DNA from: Rhodothermaceae bacterium Tc-Br11_B2g6_7
GTDB lineage: Bacteria; Bacteroidota; Rhodothermia; Rhodothermales; Salinibacteraceae
DNA length: 64,000 nt
NCBI GenBank assembly: GCA_001564055.1
Contig: LKNB01000002.1
Coordinates: 62,001 to 126,000, forward strand
Direction of reading: 5' to 3'
Position numbers and translations under genes: made by a program. Below the pieces are notes generated by a model that ran no database searches, was not told where the DNA came from, and worked only from the letters and a program-made list of their open reading frames with translations. Positions within the stretch are counted from its first letter, which is position 1. Every line of letters begins with the position of its first letter. Shown piece by piece: positions 51,645 to 61,277 of this stretch.

Positions 51645-52988
51645 ATGCTGTTTCACCGGTCGGGCTGGTATCGTAGCTTCAGCAAAAGTAGCTGGGCCAT
51701 CGTTCTGATGCTGCTGCTTGCTGGATGTGCCAGTACACAGGACAACGAGGGAGCTAGGCAGGAGCCCGCCGGTCCGGAGGATATTGCGCCCCACATGGCC
51801 TCCGACGCGACCGATTTCCGCACCATCCGCCTGCACCCCACCCGGCAGCAGCGAAGCAGCATCCCGGTCGATGCCCAGCTTCCGGTGATAACGCTCAACT
51901 CGGGGGAGCAGCTCCAGCTTTCGTTTGATCTTATGGAGCCCCGGGGGCGCCCGCTGAATGTCCATTTCTATCAGGCCACGCGCCTCTGGGAGCGTCGGCT
52001 CTCGCCAAGCGAGTACATGCGCGGGTTTCAGCGGGATGACCTGACGGACTATCAGCCCTCAGAGGCCACCCAGGTGAACTATACGCACTACACCTACACC
52101 TTTCCGAATGAGCGTATTGGCTTCACGGTAAGCGGGAACTACATCGTCCGGGTGACCGAGCAGGGCAATGAGGAGGCTGTACTATTTGAGCGCGCCTTTT
52201 TCGTCTCCGAGCAGGAAGGGCGTATCGATCTCCGGTTCGATAGGATTCCTGTGGCCGGCCTCAACGGTCTGGCCGTCCAGCCGCTGGTACGCATACGCCC
52301 GCCTCGAGACCTGGAAGGCCGCGTCTTTGACTTCACAGCGTGCTTTATTCGCGACGGTCGTGTGAACCGCACCCGCTGTGCCGACCGCCCGCAGCTCATG
52401 GACCAACCGACGCTTCAGTTCGAGCTGGACCGGCGGCAAAGCTTTGCGCCGGTAGGGAGCGATTACCGACTGGATCTACGGGCGCTGCGCACGACCCGGC
52501 AGATTGAGACGGTTGACCGGGCGCCGGTACCCTTTCGCGTACGCCTGGCGCCTGACCTCGCGCGCTTTCCTGACCCGGGCACCGATGTACCGCTCAACGG
52601 CCAACCGGTAATCTCTCGGGTCCGTGATGTGCCCAGCCCCGAAACCAACGGCGAGTACGTGCAGGCCACGTTCCAGTACGTACCACCTGAGGAGGAGCCC
52701 ATCAACGGAGACGTTGTGCTGGTGGGCAGCTTCAACAACTGGACGGCGAACGACCAGGCCCCGACGCTTACATGGGACGCCGCAGCGGACCGGTATGTGG
52801 GGGTGGCAACACTTAAGCAGGGCGAGTACGAATACCGCTACGTGCGGGCCGGGGATCGCCAGATGCGGAGCCTCGCCGAGGGCCTACCGCCACAGCGCTC
52901 GCAGTACACCGCCTTTATCTATTATCGTGATCCCCAACGCAACACCGACCGCCTCATTGCCGTGACCGACGACCTGGCTCGCCCGTAG
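51645..52988 (+). CDS. T9SS plug-like (DUF5103) lipoprotein
   Basis: A 447-residue lipoprotein (lipobox L-L-A-G-C, signal starting at the ATG 51645; an earlier in-frame ATG at 51570 overlaps the previous gene). It follows the DUF5103 pattern: FRTIRLHPTRQQRSSIPV, then LPVITLNSGEQLQLSFDLMEP and SPSEYMRGFQRDDLTDYQPSEATQVNYTHYTYTFPN, then SGNYIVRVTE and the C-terminal beta domain. DUF5103 proteins seal the SprA translocon of the type IX secretion system when it is idle. No other T9SS gene is in this window. Confidence 0.85.
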   Translation: MLFHRSGWYRSFSKSSWAIVLMLLLAGCASTQDNEGARQEPAGPEDIAPHMASDATDFRTIRLHPTRQQRSSIPVDAQLPVITLNSGEQLQLSFDLMEPRGRPLNVHFYQATRLWERRLSPSEYMRGFQRDDLTDYQPSEATQVNYTHYTYTFPNERIGFTVSGNYIVRVTEQGNEEAVLFERAFFVSEQEGRIDLRFDRIPVAGLNGLAVQPLVRIRPPRDLEGRVFDFTACFIRDGRVNRTRCADRPQLMDQPTLQFELDRRQSFAPVGSDYRLDLRALRTTRQIETVDRAPVPFRVRLAPDLARFPDPGTDVPLNGQPVISRVRDVPSPETNGEYVQATFQYVPPEEEPINGDVVLVGSFNNWTANDQAPTLTWDAAADRYVGVATLKQGEYEYRYVRAGDRQMRSLAEGLPPQRSQYTAFIYYRDPQRNTDRLIAVTDDLARP

Positions 52989-53104
52989 CGTCCCTACAGC
53001 CACGCCGAGTTGCGTTTTAGGCCTCAATGTGGTTTGATGCACTGTGCAGACCGGATGCGCACCGCGTGCGGTTTTATGTTTTCCATGACTTAACCTCATA
53101 CCCC

Positions 53105-55588
53105 ATGACTTTTGGTACCAATCTGCGCCTGCCTGCGCTGATGCTCGTTGTAACCCTGCTTTTTGCAGGCTGCACCGGTGCACAGGAGGCGGCTACCGAT
53201 GCTCCCCCAGAACCTGAACAAGAGACGAACGATACGCCCTTCACGCCCTACAGTGAGGTGATCACGGATGCGGCTGAAAGCGATGAGGGCCTGTTCACCA
53301 GCCATCGCATCGACGACAACCTGTACTACGAGATCCCCGACTCGCTGCTGGGCAAGGAGATGCTCCTCGTGACGCGTATTGCCCAGACAGCCGATAATAT
53401 CGGCTATGGTGGGGAAAAGGCCAATGAGCAAGTCGTGCGCTGGGAGCGGCAGTTTGACAAAGTACTCTTGCGTGTGGCGCAGTACTCCAACGTGGCTGAT
53501 CCAGACACGCCCATCTACCAGGCCGTGCGCAACTCCAACTTCGAACCAATCATCATGTCGTTCGATATTGAGGCCCTCTCGGAGGACGAGGAGGGCGTTG
53601 TGATCGACGTGACGAGCCTGTACACATCGGACGTCCCGGCGCTCGGCTTGCAGCAGGGCCGCCGGTCAGCCTACGGGGTGCGTCGCCTGGACGCGTCACG
53701 GACGTATCTGGAATCCGTGCGCAGCTTCCCAGAAAACATCGAGGTGCGGCATCTGCTCACCTACGAGGCGCAGAATCCGCCCTCCAATAGCTCCACCAAC
53801 GCCATATCGCTGATGATGAATCAGTCGATGGTGCTGCTCCCGGCCGAGCCCATGCAGCGCCGTTTGGCCGATGAGCGGGTGGGCTTCTTCAGCATACAGC
53901 AGGTTGATTTTGGTCGCGATACCCAGCGCGCGGAGGAACGTACCTACATTTCCCGCTGGCGCCTGGAGCCAAGCGATATGGAGGCCTTCGAGCGGGGTGA
54001 ACTGGTGGAGCCCGTGAAGCCCATCGTGTACTACATCGACCCGGCCACGCCCGAGCAGTGGCGACCCTACCTGAAACAAGGCGTGGAGGACTGGAACGTA
54101 GCCTTTGAAGCTGCCGGCTTCAAGAACGCCATTATGGCGAAGGACCCGCCCACCGCTGAGGAAGACCCGGAGTTTAGCCCGGAGGATATCCGCTACTCTA
54201 CGATTCGGTACTTCGCATCGCAGACGCAGAATGCCTACGGCCCCCGTACCGTAGACCCGCGCACTGGTGAGATCCTGGGCTCGGATATCGGCTGGTACCA
54301 CAACGTCATGAATCTGCTGCGCGACTGGTACTTTGTGCAGACGGCTGCAGCGAACCCCGAGGCCCGAGGCGTCGAGTTCGAAGAGGAGGTCATGGGCGAA
54401 CTGATCCGGTTCGTATCTGCCCACGAGGTCGGCCATACGATTGGCCTGCCGCATAACTGGGGTTCGGCCGTCGCCACCCCGGTTGATTCGCTGCGCTCGC
54501 CAACGTACACTGCGAACAACGGCACAGCGGCTTCTATCATGGACTATGCCCGGTTCAACTACGTGGCTCAGCCCGAGGACGGTGTCACGGACTTCATGGC
54601 GAAGCTCGGCCCGTATGACCTGTGGTCGGTAGAGTTTGGCTATCGCCCCATTCCCGAGGCGTCCACACCGGACGAGGAGCGGCCCATCATCAACGAGTGG
54701 ATCAAGGCCCGCGCCGATGACCCGCGCTACTTCTACGGCCGGCAGACCGGTAATCCGATCGATCCGCGGTCCCAGCGCGAAGCCCTCGGCGATGATACCA
54801 TCGAGGCCAGCCGCCTGGGCGTGGAAAACCTGAAGCGCATCCTGCCCAACATTATCGAATGGACGTACCGCGAGGGCGAAAACTTCGATCAGGCGGGTGG
54901 TATCTTCAACCGCCTCATTGGCCAGTGGGACCTCTACATGGGTCATGTGGGTCGCTACGTCGGCGGTGTCTATGAGAACCATAAGACGTACGATCAGGAC
55001 GGCGTAGTGTACGAGGTGGTTGACGCGCAGTATCAACGCGACGCGATGGCCTTCCTGCAGGCCCAGGCGTTTGAAACGCCCACATGGATGCTGGAGGAAG
55101 ACCTGGTGCAACGCCTCGAGCACGGCGGCTTCATCGAACGCATCCGTACCCGGCAGGCCCGGGTGCTCAATCTGCTGATGGAGCCGCAGCGCCTGGCCCG
55201 CCTGATTGAGGCCGAAGCCCGGTTGGGTACGGACGCGTACAGCGCACCGGCCATGCTGGCCGATCTGCGTGAGGGCATCTGGCATGAGCTCAGCCGCGCC
55301 GAAGCTGTCGATCCGTTCCGCCGCAACCTGCAGCGCACGCACATCGACCGGCTGGGGAACCTCATGACGGCTGAAGTCAGTGCCCCTCCGGCGCAGTTCC
55401 GGGCGTTTCTCGGCTTTACGCCGGTGAACGTTGCGCAGTCTGATATTCGCGCGTTTGTGCGTGGCGAACTGATGACGCTGCGCTCTGACATCGAGCGCGC
55501 CGAGCGCCGCGCCAACGACCGCACCACGCAGCTGCACCTGCAAGACGCGCTGGTGCGCATTAACGACATCCTGGACGGCGACGCGTAA
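53105..55588 (+). CDS. Zinc-dependent metzincin metalloprotease lipoprotein (DUF5117/DUF5118-type)
   Basis: An 827-residue lipoprotein (leader ends L-L-F-A-G-C). The zinc-binding consensus HEVGHTIGLPHN (HExxHxxGxxH) lies near residue 440, and the Met-turn candidate SIMDYARFNYVAQPED follows some 35 residues later. The N-terminal domain (GLFTSHRIDDNLYYEIPDSLLGKEMLLVTR) and the long C-terminal helical part are typical of Bacteroidota zinc-dependent metalloproteases of this group. The ATG at 53105 is chosen over an upstream in-frame region lacking a signal peptide. It is followed by a strong terminator. Confidence 0.92.
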   Translation: MTFGTNLRLPALMLVVTLLFAGCTGAQEAATDAPPEPEQETNDTPFTPYSEVITDAAESDEGLFTSHRIDDNLYYEIPDSLLGKEMLLVTRIAQTADNIGYGGEKANEQVVRWERQFDKVLLRVAQYSNVADPDTPIYQAVRNSNFEPIIMSFDIEALSEDEEGVVIDVTSLYTSDVPALGLQQGRRSAYGVRRLDASRTYLESVRSFPENIEVRHLLTYEAQNPPSNSSTNAISLMMNQSMVLLPAEPMQRRLADERVGFFSIQQVDFGRDTQRAEERTYISRWRLEPSDMEAFERGELVEPVKPIVYYIDPATPEQWRPYLKQGVEDWNVAFEAAGFKNAIMAKDPPTAEEDPEFSPEDIRYSTIRYFASQTQNAYGPRTVDPRTGEILGSDIGWYHNVMNLLRDWYFVQTAAANPEARGVEFEEEVMGELIRFVSAHEVGHTIGLPHNWGSAVATPVDSLRSPTYTANNGTAASIMDYARFNYVAQPEDGVTDFMAKLGPYDLWSVEFGYRPIPEASTPDEERPIINEWIKARADDPRYFYGRQTGNPIDPRSQREALGDDTIEASRLGVENLKRILPNIIEWTYREGENFDQAGGIFNRLIGQWDLYMGHVGRYVGGVYENHKTYDQDGVVYEVVDAQYQRDAMAFLQAQAFETPTWMLEEDLVQRLEHGGFIERIRTRQARVLNLLMEPQRLARLIEAEARLGTDAYSAPAMLADLREGIWHELSRAEAVDPFRRNLQRTHIDRLGNLMTAEVSAPPAQFRAFLGFTPVNVAQSDIRAFVRGELMTLRSDIERAERRANDRTTQLHLQDALVRINDILDGDA

Positions 55589-55615
55589 GCGGGCTGCTTG
55601 CTGGATGCACCATGG

Positions 55616-55656
55616 GCCGGCCGGACGCAGCAGGTTTGCGTACGGCCGGCTTTTTT
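55616..55656 (+). terminator. Intrinsic terminator after the metalloprotease gene
   Basis: Perfect 8-bp arms GCCGGCCG / CGGCCGGC around a 19-base loop, followed by TTTTTT. Its position also argues that the next gene starts downstream, at 55678. Confidence 0.85.
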
Positions 55657-55677
55657 ATTGAATTGACCTCACTTGCC

Positions 55678-56748
55678 ATGCTCTCACCCCTTGCCGCCAC
55701 CGCTCCCCCAACGTTTCGTACCCATGACGAAAGTCTACAGCAGATACGCGCCGCCTGCGCCGATACCGATGTGCCTGCATCGTTCCACGACATCGGCGAG
55801 AGCCGGGAGGGGCGGCCGCTGGGCGGGGTGGTGCTGGGTGAGGGGCCGCTCACGGTAAGCCTCATCGCGGGGGCACACGCCGACGAACCGGTTGGCCCCG
55901 AAACGCTGCGCACCCTTGTGCTTGCCGCCTGCGATGCGCCGGAGGCCTTGGCGGACCTCCTCCAGCAGGTGCGCTTTCTCGTTGTACCGCACATCAATCC
56001 AGACGGCGAGGCGCGCAACCGGTCCTGGATGGACGCGTGGCCATCGCTCTCGGCCTATCTGCAGGAACGGGTTCGGGAAAAGCCGGGGGATGACCTGGAG
56101 TTTGGATTTCCTACCATGCGGCCCGAAAACCGGGCGGTCAGCCACTTTCTGCGACGCCACGGGCCCATGGATCTGCACCTTAGCCTGCACGGCATGGGGG
56201 TGTCGGAAGGGTTCTTCCTGTTGATTGAACGGCACTGGGGCTTTCGCACAGAAGCACTGCAGGACGCCCTCAAGGCCGAGGCAGAGCAGATGGAGCTTGG
56301 GCTCCACGATCATAATCGCCAAGGGGAGAAGGGCTTCTTCTACCTTGGCCCGGGATTCAATACTACACCTGAAGGCACGGCTATGCGGACGTTTTTCCGC
56401 GCCAAGAACAACCCGAAGGAGGCACGCCGCTTCCACCAGAGCTCCATGGAATTCGTCCGGTCCCTGGGCGGCGACCCGCTTTGCCTGGTGACCGAGCTGC
56501 CCCTTTTCCGAATCACCCCCACAACCGACACGCCCAGCACCGATGCCCCCGGGCGTCCGGCCACTTATCTGGCGTGCCGGCAAGCCCTGGCTGAGCTGGC
56601 CCTGGCCTCTTCTGCCGACTCCGACGACGCGCTGGAGGAGGTCCGGGCCAGGTTTGGGCTGGCGCCGCTGCCCCTGCGGGAGGCGATCCGGTTGCAGCTC
56701 CTCGTCATCATGCACAGCATCACTACCGCGCAAAAGCGCTTCCGCTGA
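55678..56748 (+). CDS. M14-family zinc carboxypeptidase-like protein
   Basis: A 356-residue cytoplasmic protein with the M14 zinc site: AGAHADEPVGPETLR (HxxE) and DLHLSLHGMG (His). Similar proteins remove C-terminal residues or act as amidases on small substrates (succinylglutamate-desuccinylase/AstE-like members are close). There is no signal peptide, unlike most digestive M14 enzymes. The ATG at 55678 lies just past the terminator of the preceding gene. Confidence 0.85.
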   Translation: MLSPLAATAPPTFRTHDESLQQIRAACADTDVPASFHDIGESREGRPLGGVVLGEGPLTVSLIAGAHADEPVGPETLRTLVLAACDAPEALADLLQQVRFLVVPHINPDGEARNRSWMDAWPSLSAYLQERVREKPGDDLEFGFPTMRPENRAVSHFLRRHGPMDLHLSLHGMGVSEGFFLLIERHWGFRTEALQDALKAEAEQMELGLHDHNRQGEKGFFYLGPGFNTTPEGTAMRTFFRAKNNPKEARRFHQSSMEFVRSLGGDPLCLVTELPLFRITPTTDTPSTDAPGRPATYLACRQALAELALASSADSDDALEEVRARFGLAPLPLREAIRLQLLVIMHSITTAQKRFR

Positions 56749-56915
56749 TCTCTCGTTATGAAGTTGATATGAGCTTTCCGTTAAGCTTTTCGCGTGGAAG
56801 CGCTTACCACCTGATGCGAAGTTGACGGCGTGCCTGATTATACCGGTTCTTATGGTGTGATCGTGCGTGCGCCGCACGGCACGCCCCTTTAATCCACACC
56901 TGGTCCTCCCTACAC

Positions 56916-57215
56916 ATGATTGAAAAAGACTTAAGCCCTGCAGGAAAATCGATGCGCGTTCACTTCACGCTGCCCGCTGAGGTTGCCGAAGAGAGCATTG
57001 CTATTGTTGGCGATTTTAACGACTGGGATCCCGAGGCCGACCTCATGGAGCTGCAGCCGGTCAACGGCATCTGGAAGAAGCGGATTTCGTTCAAGCCTGG
57101 TACCGATGTCGAGTTCAAGTACTGGGTCGACGGTGCCGAGTGGCGTAACGACGAGGAAGCCGATGGGTACGTGCCCAATGAGCACGGCACAGAAAACAGT
57201 ATGCTGAACCTGTAG
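56916..57215 (+). CDS. Stand-alone CBM48/AMPK-type glycogen-binding domain
   Basis: A 99-residue protein made almost only of an isoamylase-N/CBM48 fold: VHFTLPAEVAEESIAIVGDFNDWDPE, then MELQPVNGIWKKRISFKPGTDVEFKYWVDGAEW and the closing NEHGTENSMLNL. Such domains bind alpha-glucan or serve as AMPK-beta-like scaffolds. Being alone it may recruit another protein to glycogen. No glycogen gene is nearby. The T9SS plug-like lipoprotein in this window also ends in an E-set/CBM-like domain (NNWTANDQAPTL), which shares the motif style. Confidence 0.86.
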   Translation: MIEKDLSPAGKSMRVHFTLPAEVAEESIAIVGDFNDWDPEADLMELQPVNGIWKKRISFKPGTDVEFKYWVDGAEWRNDEEADGYVPNEHGTENSMLNL

Positions 57216-57336
57216 CTTTCAGGCAGGCCCGTCAACCCGGTGGAATAACGCCGCCCCAGACCAAAGCCTCGGAGAGCGGAGCGCAGACCGACTGTGCTTC
57301 GCTCTTCTCATTGGTGGGCGCGTGCGACCGGTCTGG

Positions 57337-57879
57337 CTACCCAAAAAGTAGTTGCACCACGTAGACCGCGAGCACCATAGCGGTAAAGTCCGCGATCAAC
57401 CCGGCCGGTACGGCGTGCCGGGTCTTCTGCACGTTGATGGCGCCAAAGTAGACCGCGATCACGTAAAAGGTCGTTTCGGTAGAGCCAAACATGGTAGCGG
57501 CGATTTTTACTATAAGAGAATCTTCTCCGTACGTGTTGATCAGGTCGACAACTACGCCCGCTGACCCTGAGCCGGTCAGGGGCCGGATGATGCCCATGGG
57601 GATCACCTCGGGCGGAATATTTACGAGGCTGAGGACGGGGCGCAGACCTTCTACAAGAAACTCCATCGCGCCAGACGCCCGAAACATGCCGATCGCAAAG
57701 AGAATGGCCACCAGGTAGGGAATAATCTGCACTGCCACCTTGAATCCCTCCTTTGCGCCTTCCACAAATTCCTCATAAACGGGCACTTTTTTATAAAGGC
57801 CATACAGCGGAAACCCGACAATGATAGCCGGCAATACAAACACCGCCATGAGTTCAACAATACTGCGAAACGTTTCCAT
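57337..57879 (-). CDS. spmB: SpmB-type nucleoside-recognition membrane protein
   Basis: A 180-residue membrane protein of the nucleoside recognition (Gate) family, similar to spore maturation protein B: the FVEGAKEGFKVAVQIIPYLVAILFAIGMFRASG segment, IPMGIIRPLTGSGSAGVV and TETTFYVIAVYFGAINVQKTRHAVPAGLIADF. Four to five helices. Outside spore-formers these pairs are of unknown function. Downstream partner of the spmA-like gene, 40 bases away. Confidence 0.9.
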   Translation of the reverse strand: METFRSIVELMAVFVLPAIIVGFPLYGLYKKVPVYEEFVEGAKEGFKVAVQIIPYLVAILFAIGMFRASGAMEFLVEGLRPVLSLVNIPPEVIPMGIIRPLTGSGSAGVVVDLINTYGEDSLIVKIAATMFGSTETTFYVIAVYFGAINVQKTRHAVPAGLIADFTAMVLAVYVVQLLFG

Positions 57880-57918
57880 ATCAGGGAATGAAGCGTTGGG
57901 TTAAGCTCAGGGGGTGAA

Positions 57919-58959
57919 TCAGGTGTTTGATGGCGGAGCATCAGGATCATCCACATCAGCAGCGTCTGAGGGATTGTTTTCTTCCAGCCTCACCGCGGTC
58001 TTACGGTTTGGGTCCGTCGCGCGATAGCGGCGCATCTTCGATAACAGCTTGGCCGCCGTGATGGCCACGAGCAACGAGCATCCGGTGACGATGATGATGC
58101 TGAAGATCAGCTCATTGATCTGCAGTCCCATGATGGCCACGAGCAAGACCGGGGGGACGAGTTGCACGCTCGCCGTATTCATCGCCAGCAGCATCACCAT
58201 GTCATCAGTGGCGGTGTCTTCGCTCTCGTTAAGCTTATGGAGCTCTTCCATCGCCTTGATGCCCAGCGGCGTTGCGGCGTTGCCCAGGCCCAGCATATTG
58301 GCTGAGAGGTTCAGGGCAATCACGCCGAGAGCGGGGTGGTCTTTCGGTACGCCGGGGAAGAGGGGGCGCAGTACGGGGCGCACGAGCCGGACGATGATGC
58401 CGACCAGGCCCGACTTCTCCGCGATGCGCAGCAGCCCCAGCCAGAGCGCCAGCGCGCCGATAAGCCCGATGATAATGTTCACGGCCGTATCTGCGAAGTC
58501 GAAAGCGGCCTGCGTGATGGCTGTCATCTTAACAAAGCGGACGGGCTCGAAGGCGACCGACGCCGCGACCGTGCGCCCGTTAGGGACGAAGTCTTGCAGA
58601 ACTGCCCGCAGTTCGCCGTCCGAACCCGCCGTTACTTCGCGGATGGTTGCCATTGGTTCGGGTAGCGACGCGCCTGCATCAAATCGTACCTGCCGCCCAT
58701 CCTGGGTTTGCACGAGCGTGCCATCGTACGCGCGCTCCGGGGTGGCGTCGGTGTCGTAGAAGGCCTGGTAGACCTCCGGCCGTATACGCACCTCCACGGA
58801 CTGCCGCCGGGCATCAGCGGCATAGCCGTCGGGGAAGTGGAGTTCAACCGGAAGCGCCGCATCATTGCGGTAACGGTCCTGGGCTATCTCCCGGGTATCC
58901 GTAGCCAGTGCAAACACCAGGCTAAACACAATCAGCCCGGCCCAGATGTAATTCAGCAT
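57919..58959 (-). CDS. spmA: SpmA-type nucleoside-recognition membrane protein with extracytoplasmic insert
   Basis: A 346-residue membrane protein. Its C-terminal 200 residues match spore maturation protein A (FADTAVNIIIGLIGALALWLGLLRIAEKSG, NLSANMLGLGNAATPLGIKAMEEL). Between the first helix and this core lies an extra soluble region (about residues 24-135) that ordinary SpmA proteins lack, as far as I know. The C-terminus is a charged, acidic tail. The ATG at 58959 is preferred over a GTG six bases earlier. Confidence 0.87.
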   Translation of the reverse strand: MLNYIWAGLIVFSLVFALATDTREIAQDRYRNDAALPVELHFPDGYAADARRQSVEVRIRPEVYQAFYDTDATPERAYDGTLVQTQDGRQVRFDAGASLPEPMATIREVTAGSDGELRAVLQDFVPNGRTVAASVAFEPVRFVKMTAITQAAFDFADTAVNIIIGLIGALALWLGLLRIAEKSGLVGIIVRLVRPVLRPLFPGVPKDHPALGVIALNLSANMLGLGNAATPLGIKAMEELHKLNESEDTATDDMVMLLAMNTASVQLVPPVLLVAIMGLQINELIFSIIIVTGCSLLVAITAAKLLSKMRRYRATDPNRKTAVRLEENNPSDAADVDDPDAPPSNT

Positions 58960-59213
58960 CCCCACGCAGTCGGCCCCTTAGCCATGTGCAAAAATGAGCG
59001 GCGCTGCTCAACATAGGAAGCAGCGAGGGAACGTGCGAGCAAAAATTCCGCCGCCGCCCGGCGCCATCGTCGGAGGTAGGCCGTGGTTACTGTGGCACCG
59101 GCAACCGATACAAATGTGTGAAGCCCTGCCTGGTACGGGCGGAGGCGCATCATTCGACGTAAACGTCTGTTCGAATAGATCCATAGACATTTACCAACAA
59201 ACGTCATGGTATC

Positions 59214-61166
59214 ATGGGACGCAACGTCACGGAAAAACTCATCAAATCCCATCTTGTGGACGGTGAGATGGAGGTGGGAGAGGAGATCTCGCTAAAGATG
59301 GACCAGACGCTGACACAGGATGCGACAGGCACCATGGTCATGCTGGAGTTTGAGGCCATGGGGCTTCCGCAGGTCCAGACTGAAGTGTCCGCGCAGTACG
59401 TGGATCATAACCTGATCCAGTCCGACTACAAGAATCCGGATGACCATCTCTTCTTACGCAGCGCGTGCAAGAAGTATGGGGTGCATTACAGCCGTCCCGG
59501 TAACGGCGTAAGCCACCCGGTGCATCAGGAGCGGTTTGGCGTGCCGGGCAAAACGTTGATTGGATCTGACAGCCATACCCCGGCGGCCGGCGCCATCGGG
59601 ATGCTGGCAATCGGCGCTGGTGGTCTCGACGTAGCGATGGCGATGGCGGGCGAGCCGTATACCATTCGGATGCCTGAGGTTTGGGGCGTGAAGCTGACGG
59701 GCGAGTTGCCGGACTGGGTAAGTGCAAAAGATGTGATTTTGGAGATGCTGCGGCGCCACGATGTCGATGGAGGCGTCAACCGTATTATCGAATATTACGG
59801 CCCTGGCCTGGATTCCCTCAGCTGCATGGACCGCCACGTGATCGCCAACATGGGCACGGAGCTGGGCGCCACCAGCACGGTTTTCCCTTCAGATGACGAG
59901 GTGAAGCGCTTCCTCCGCTCGCAAGGACGAGAGGAAGACTGGTCCGAGCTTAAGGCCGACCCGGATGCGACGTACGACGTGCACGAGGAGATCCACCTCG
60001 ATGACGTCGTCCCCATGATTGCCAAGCCAAGTAGCCCGGGCAACGTAGTGCCCGTACGTGAGGTGGAGGGGCAGGAGATCTACCAGTCGTACGTTGGCTC
60101 CTCAGCCAATCCGGGCTTCCGTGACTTCGCGGTGGCGGCCGACATTGTGGAAGGCAAGCAAGTGCACGATCGCGTCTCGTTTGACGTGAATCCCACGTCC
60201 CGGCAGATTCTGGAAAACCTGATGCACACGGGTCACCTGCAGAAGCTGACGCGGGCCGGTGCACGGATTCATCAGGCGGGCTGTAACGGCTGCATCGGCA
60301 TGGGGCAGGCGCCGGCAACCGGACGCATCAGTCTGCGCACGGTGCCACGCAACTTCCCCGGCCGCTCTGGTACGAAGGAAGATGCCGTCTACCTTGTGAG
60401 TCCAGAAACGGCCGCAGCTTCCGCGCTGACGGGTAAGATCACGGATCCACGGGATCTGGAAGAGCTGTACGGCATGTCGTATCCGCACGTGGAAGAGCCG
60501 GAGGATATCATCATCAACACGGAGCAAATCGTGCCGCCGGCTACTAACGGCGAGCGGCAGGAGCTGGAGAAAGGCCCGAATGTGGTTTCGCTGCCATCCT
60601 TCGAGCCGCTGCCCGAGTCCCTTACCGTGCCAGTGCTGCTGAAGGTAGGCGATGACATCTCGACGGACGAAATCATGCCGGCCGGTTCGCGCATTCTGCC
60701 CTACCGCTCCAATATTCCGAAAATCTCGGAGTTCGTGTTTGAAGTCGTGGATGAAAGCTTCTTCGAGCGCGCCCTGGAGCGTCAGGAGGAGGGCTTCGCC
60801 ATTGTCGCTGGTTCCAATTATGGCCAGGGGTCGAGCCGGGAGCACGCCGCCATTGCGCCGCGCTGGCTGGGTACCCGGCTGAAGCTGGTGAAGAGCTTTG
60901 CCCGGATCCACCGGCAAAACCTCGCCAACTTCGGCATCCTCCCGCTGATGTTTGCCGACGAGGATGACTTCAACCGCATCGACGAAGGGGATACCCTCAC
61001 CGTGGAAAACGCCCGGGCGGCCATTCAGTCGGGCACAAAGGTGAACGTCTACAATGAAACCAAGGACGAAACCTACACGGCCGAGCATGACCTCTCGCCT
61101 CGCGAGATCGAAATGCTGTTGAAGGGAAGCCTCATTAACGTCGTCAAAGACCGGTCGAACGCATAG
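59214..61166 (+). CDS. Aconitate hydratase
   Basis: A 650-residue aconitase interconverting citrate and isocitrate in the TCA cycle. The 4Fe-4S cluster is bound by Cys of SCMDRHVIANMG and the pair in AGCNGCIGMG; DSHTPAAGAIGMLAIGAGG and SNYGQGSSREHAAIAPRWLG complete the substrate site. The length and spacing match the short aconitase type of about 650 residues rather than the 900-residue AcnA. It is followed by its own terminator. Confidence 0.95.
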   Translation: MGRNVTEKLIKSHLVDGEMEVGEEISLKMDQTLTQDATGTMVMLEFEAMGLPQVQTEVSAQYVDHNLIQSDYKNPDDHLFLRSACKKYGVHYSRPGNGVSHPVHQERFGVPGKTLIGSDSHTPAAGAIGMLAIGAGGLDVAMAMAGEPYTIRMPEVWGVKLTGELPDWVSAKDVILEMLRRHDVDGGVNRIIEYYGPGLDSLSCMDRHVIANMGTELGATSTVFPSDDEVKRFLRSQGREEDWSELKADPDATYDVHEEIHLDDVVPMIAKPSSPGNVVPVREVEGQEIYQSYVGSSANPGFRDFAVAADIVEGKQVHDRVSFDVNPTSRQILENLMHTGHLQKLTRAGARIHQAGCNGCIGMGQAPATGRISLRTVPRNFPGRSGTKEDAVYLVSPETAAASALTGKITDPRDLEELYGMSYPHVEEPEDIIINTEQIVPPATNGERQELEKGPNVVSLPSFEPLPESLTVPVLLKVGDDISTDEIMPAGSRILPYRSNIPKISEFVFEVVDESFFERALERQEEGFAIVAGSNYGQGSSREHAAIAPRWLGTRLKLVKSFARIHRQNLANFGILPLMFADEDDFNRIDEGDTLTVENARAAIQSGTKVNVYNETKDETYTAEHDLSPREIEMLLKGSLINVVKDRSNA

Positions 61167-61200
61167 GATCGGCCGATCCTCCAGCCATAGCCACCAAACC

Positions 61201-61229
61201 AACGGGCGGGGGAACCCTCGCCCGTTTTT
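61201..61229 (+). terminator. Terminator of the aconitase gene
   Basis: ACGGGCG / CGCCCGT arms (7 bp, perfect, plus inner G-C pairs) followed by TTTT, 35 bases after the stop codon. Confidence 0.8.
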
Positions 61230-61277
61230 CGTTGGTACAGGCTCTACACCTGTGCCGCTATTTCTCTGCTGATCTGC

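Noticed and set aside
53696-55543. Long open frame (615 codons) on the minus strand
   Set aside because: It lies entirely antisense to the well-supported metalloprotease gene, and its translation has no recognisable domain. GC-rich third codon positions create such frames.
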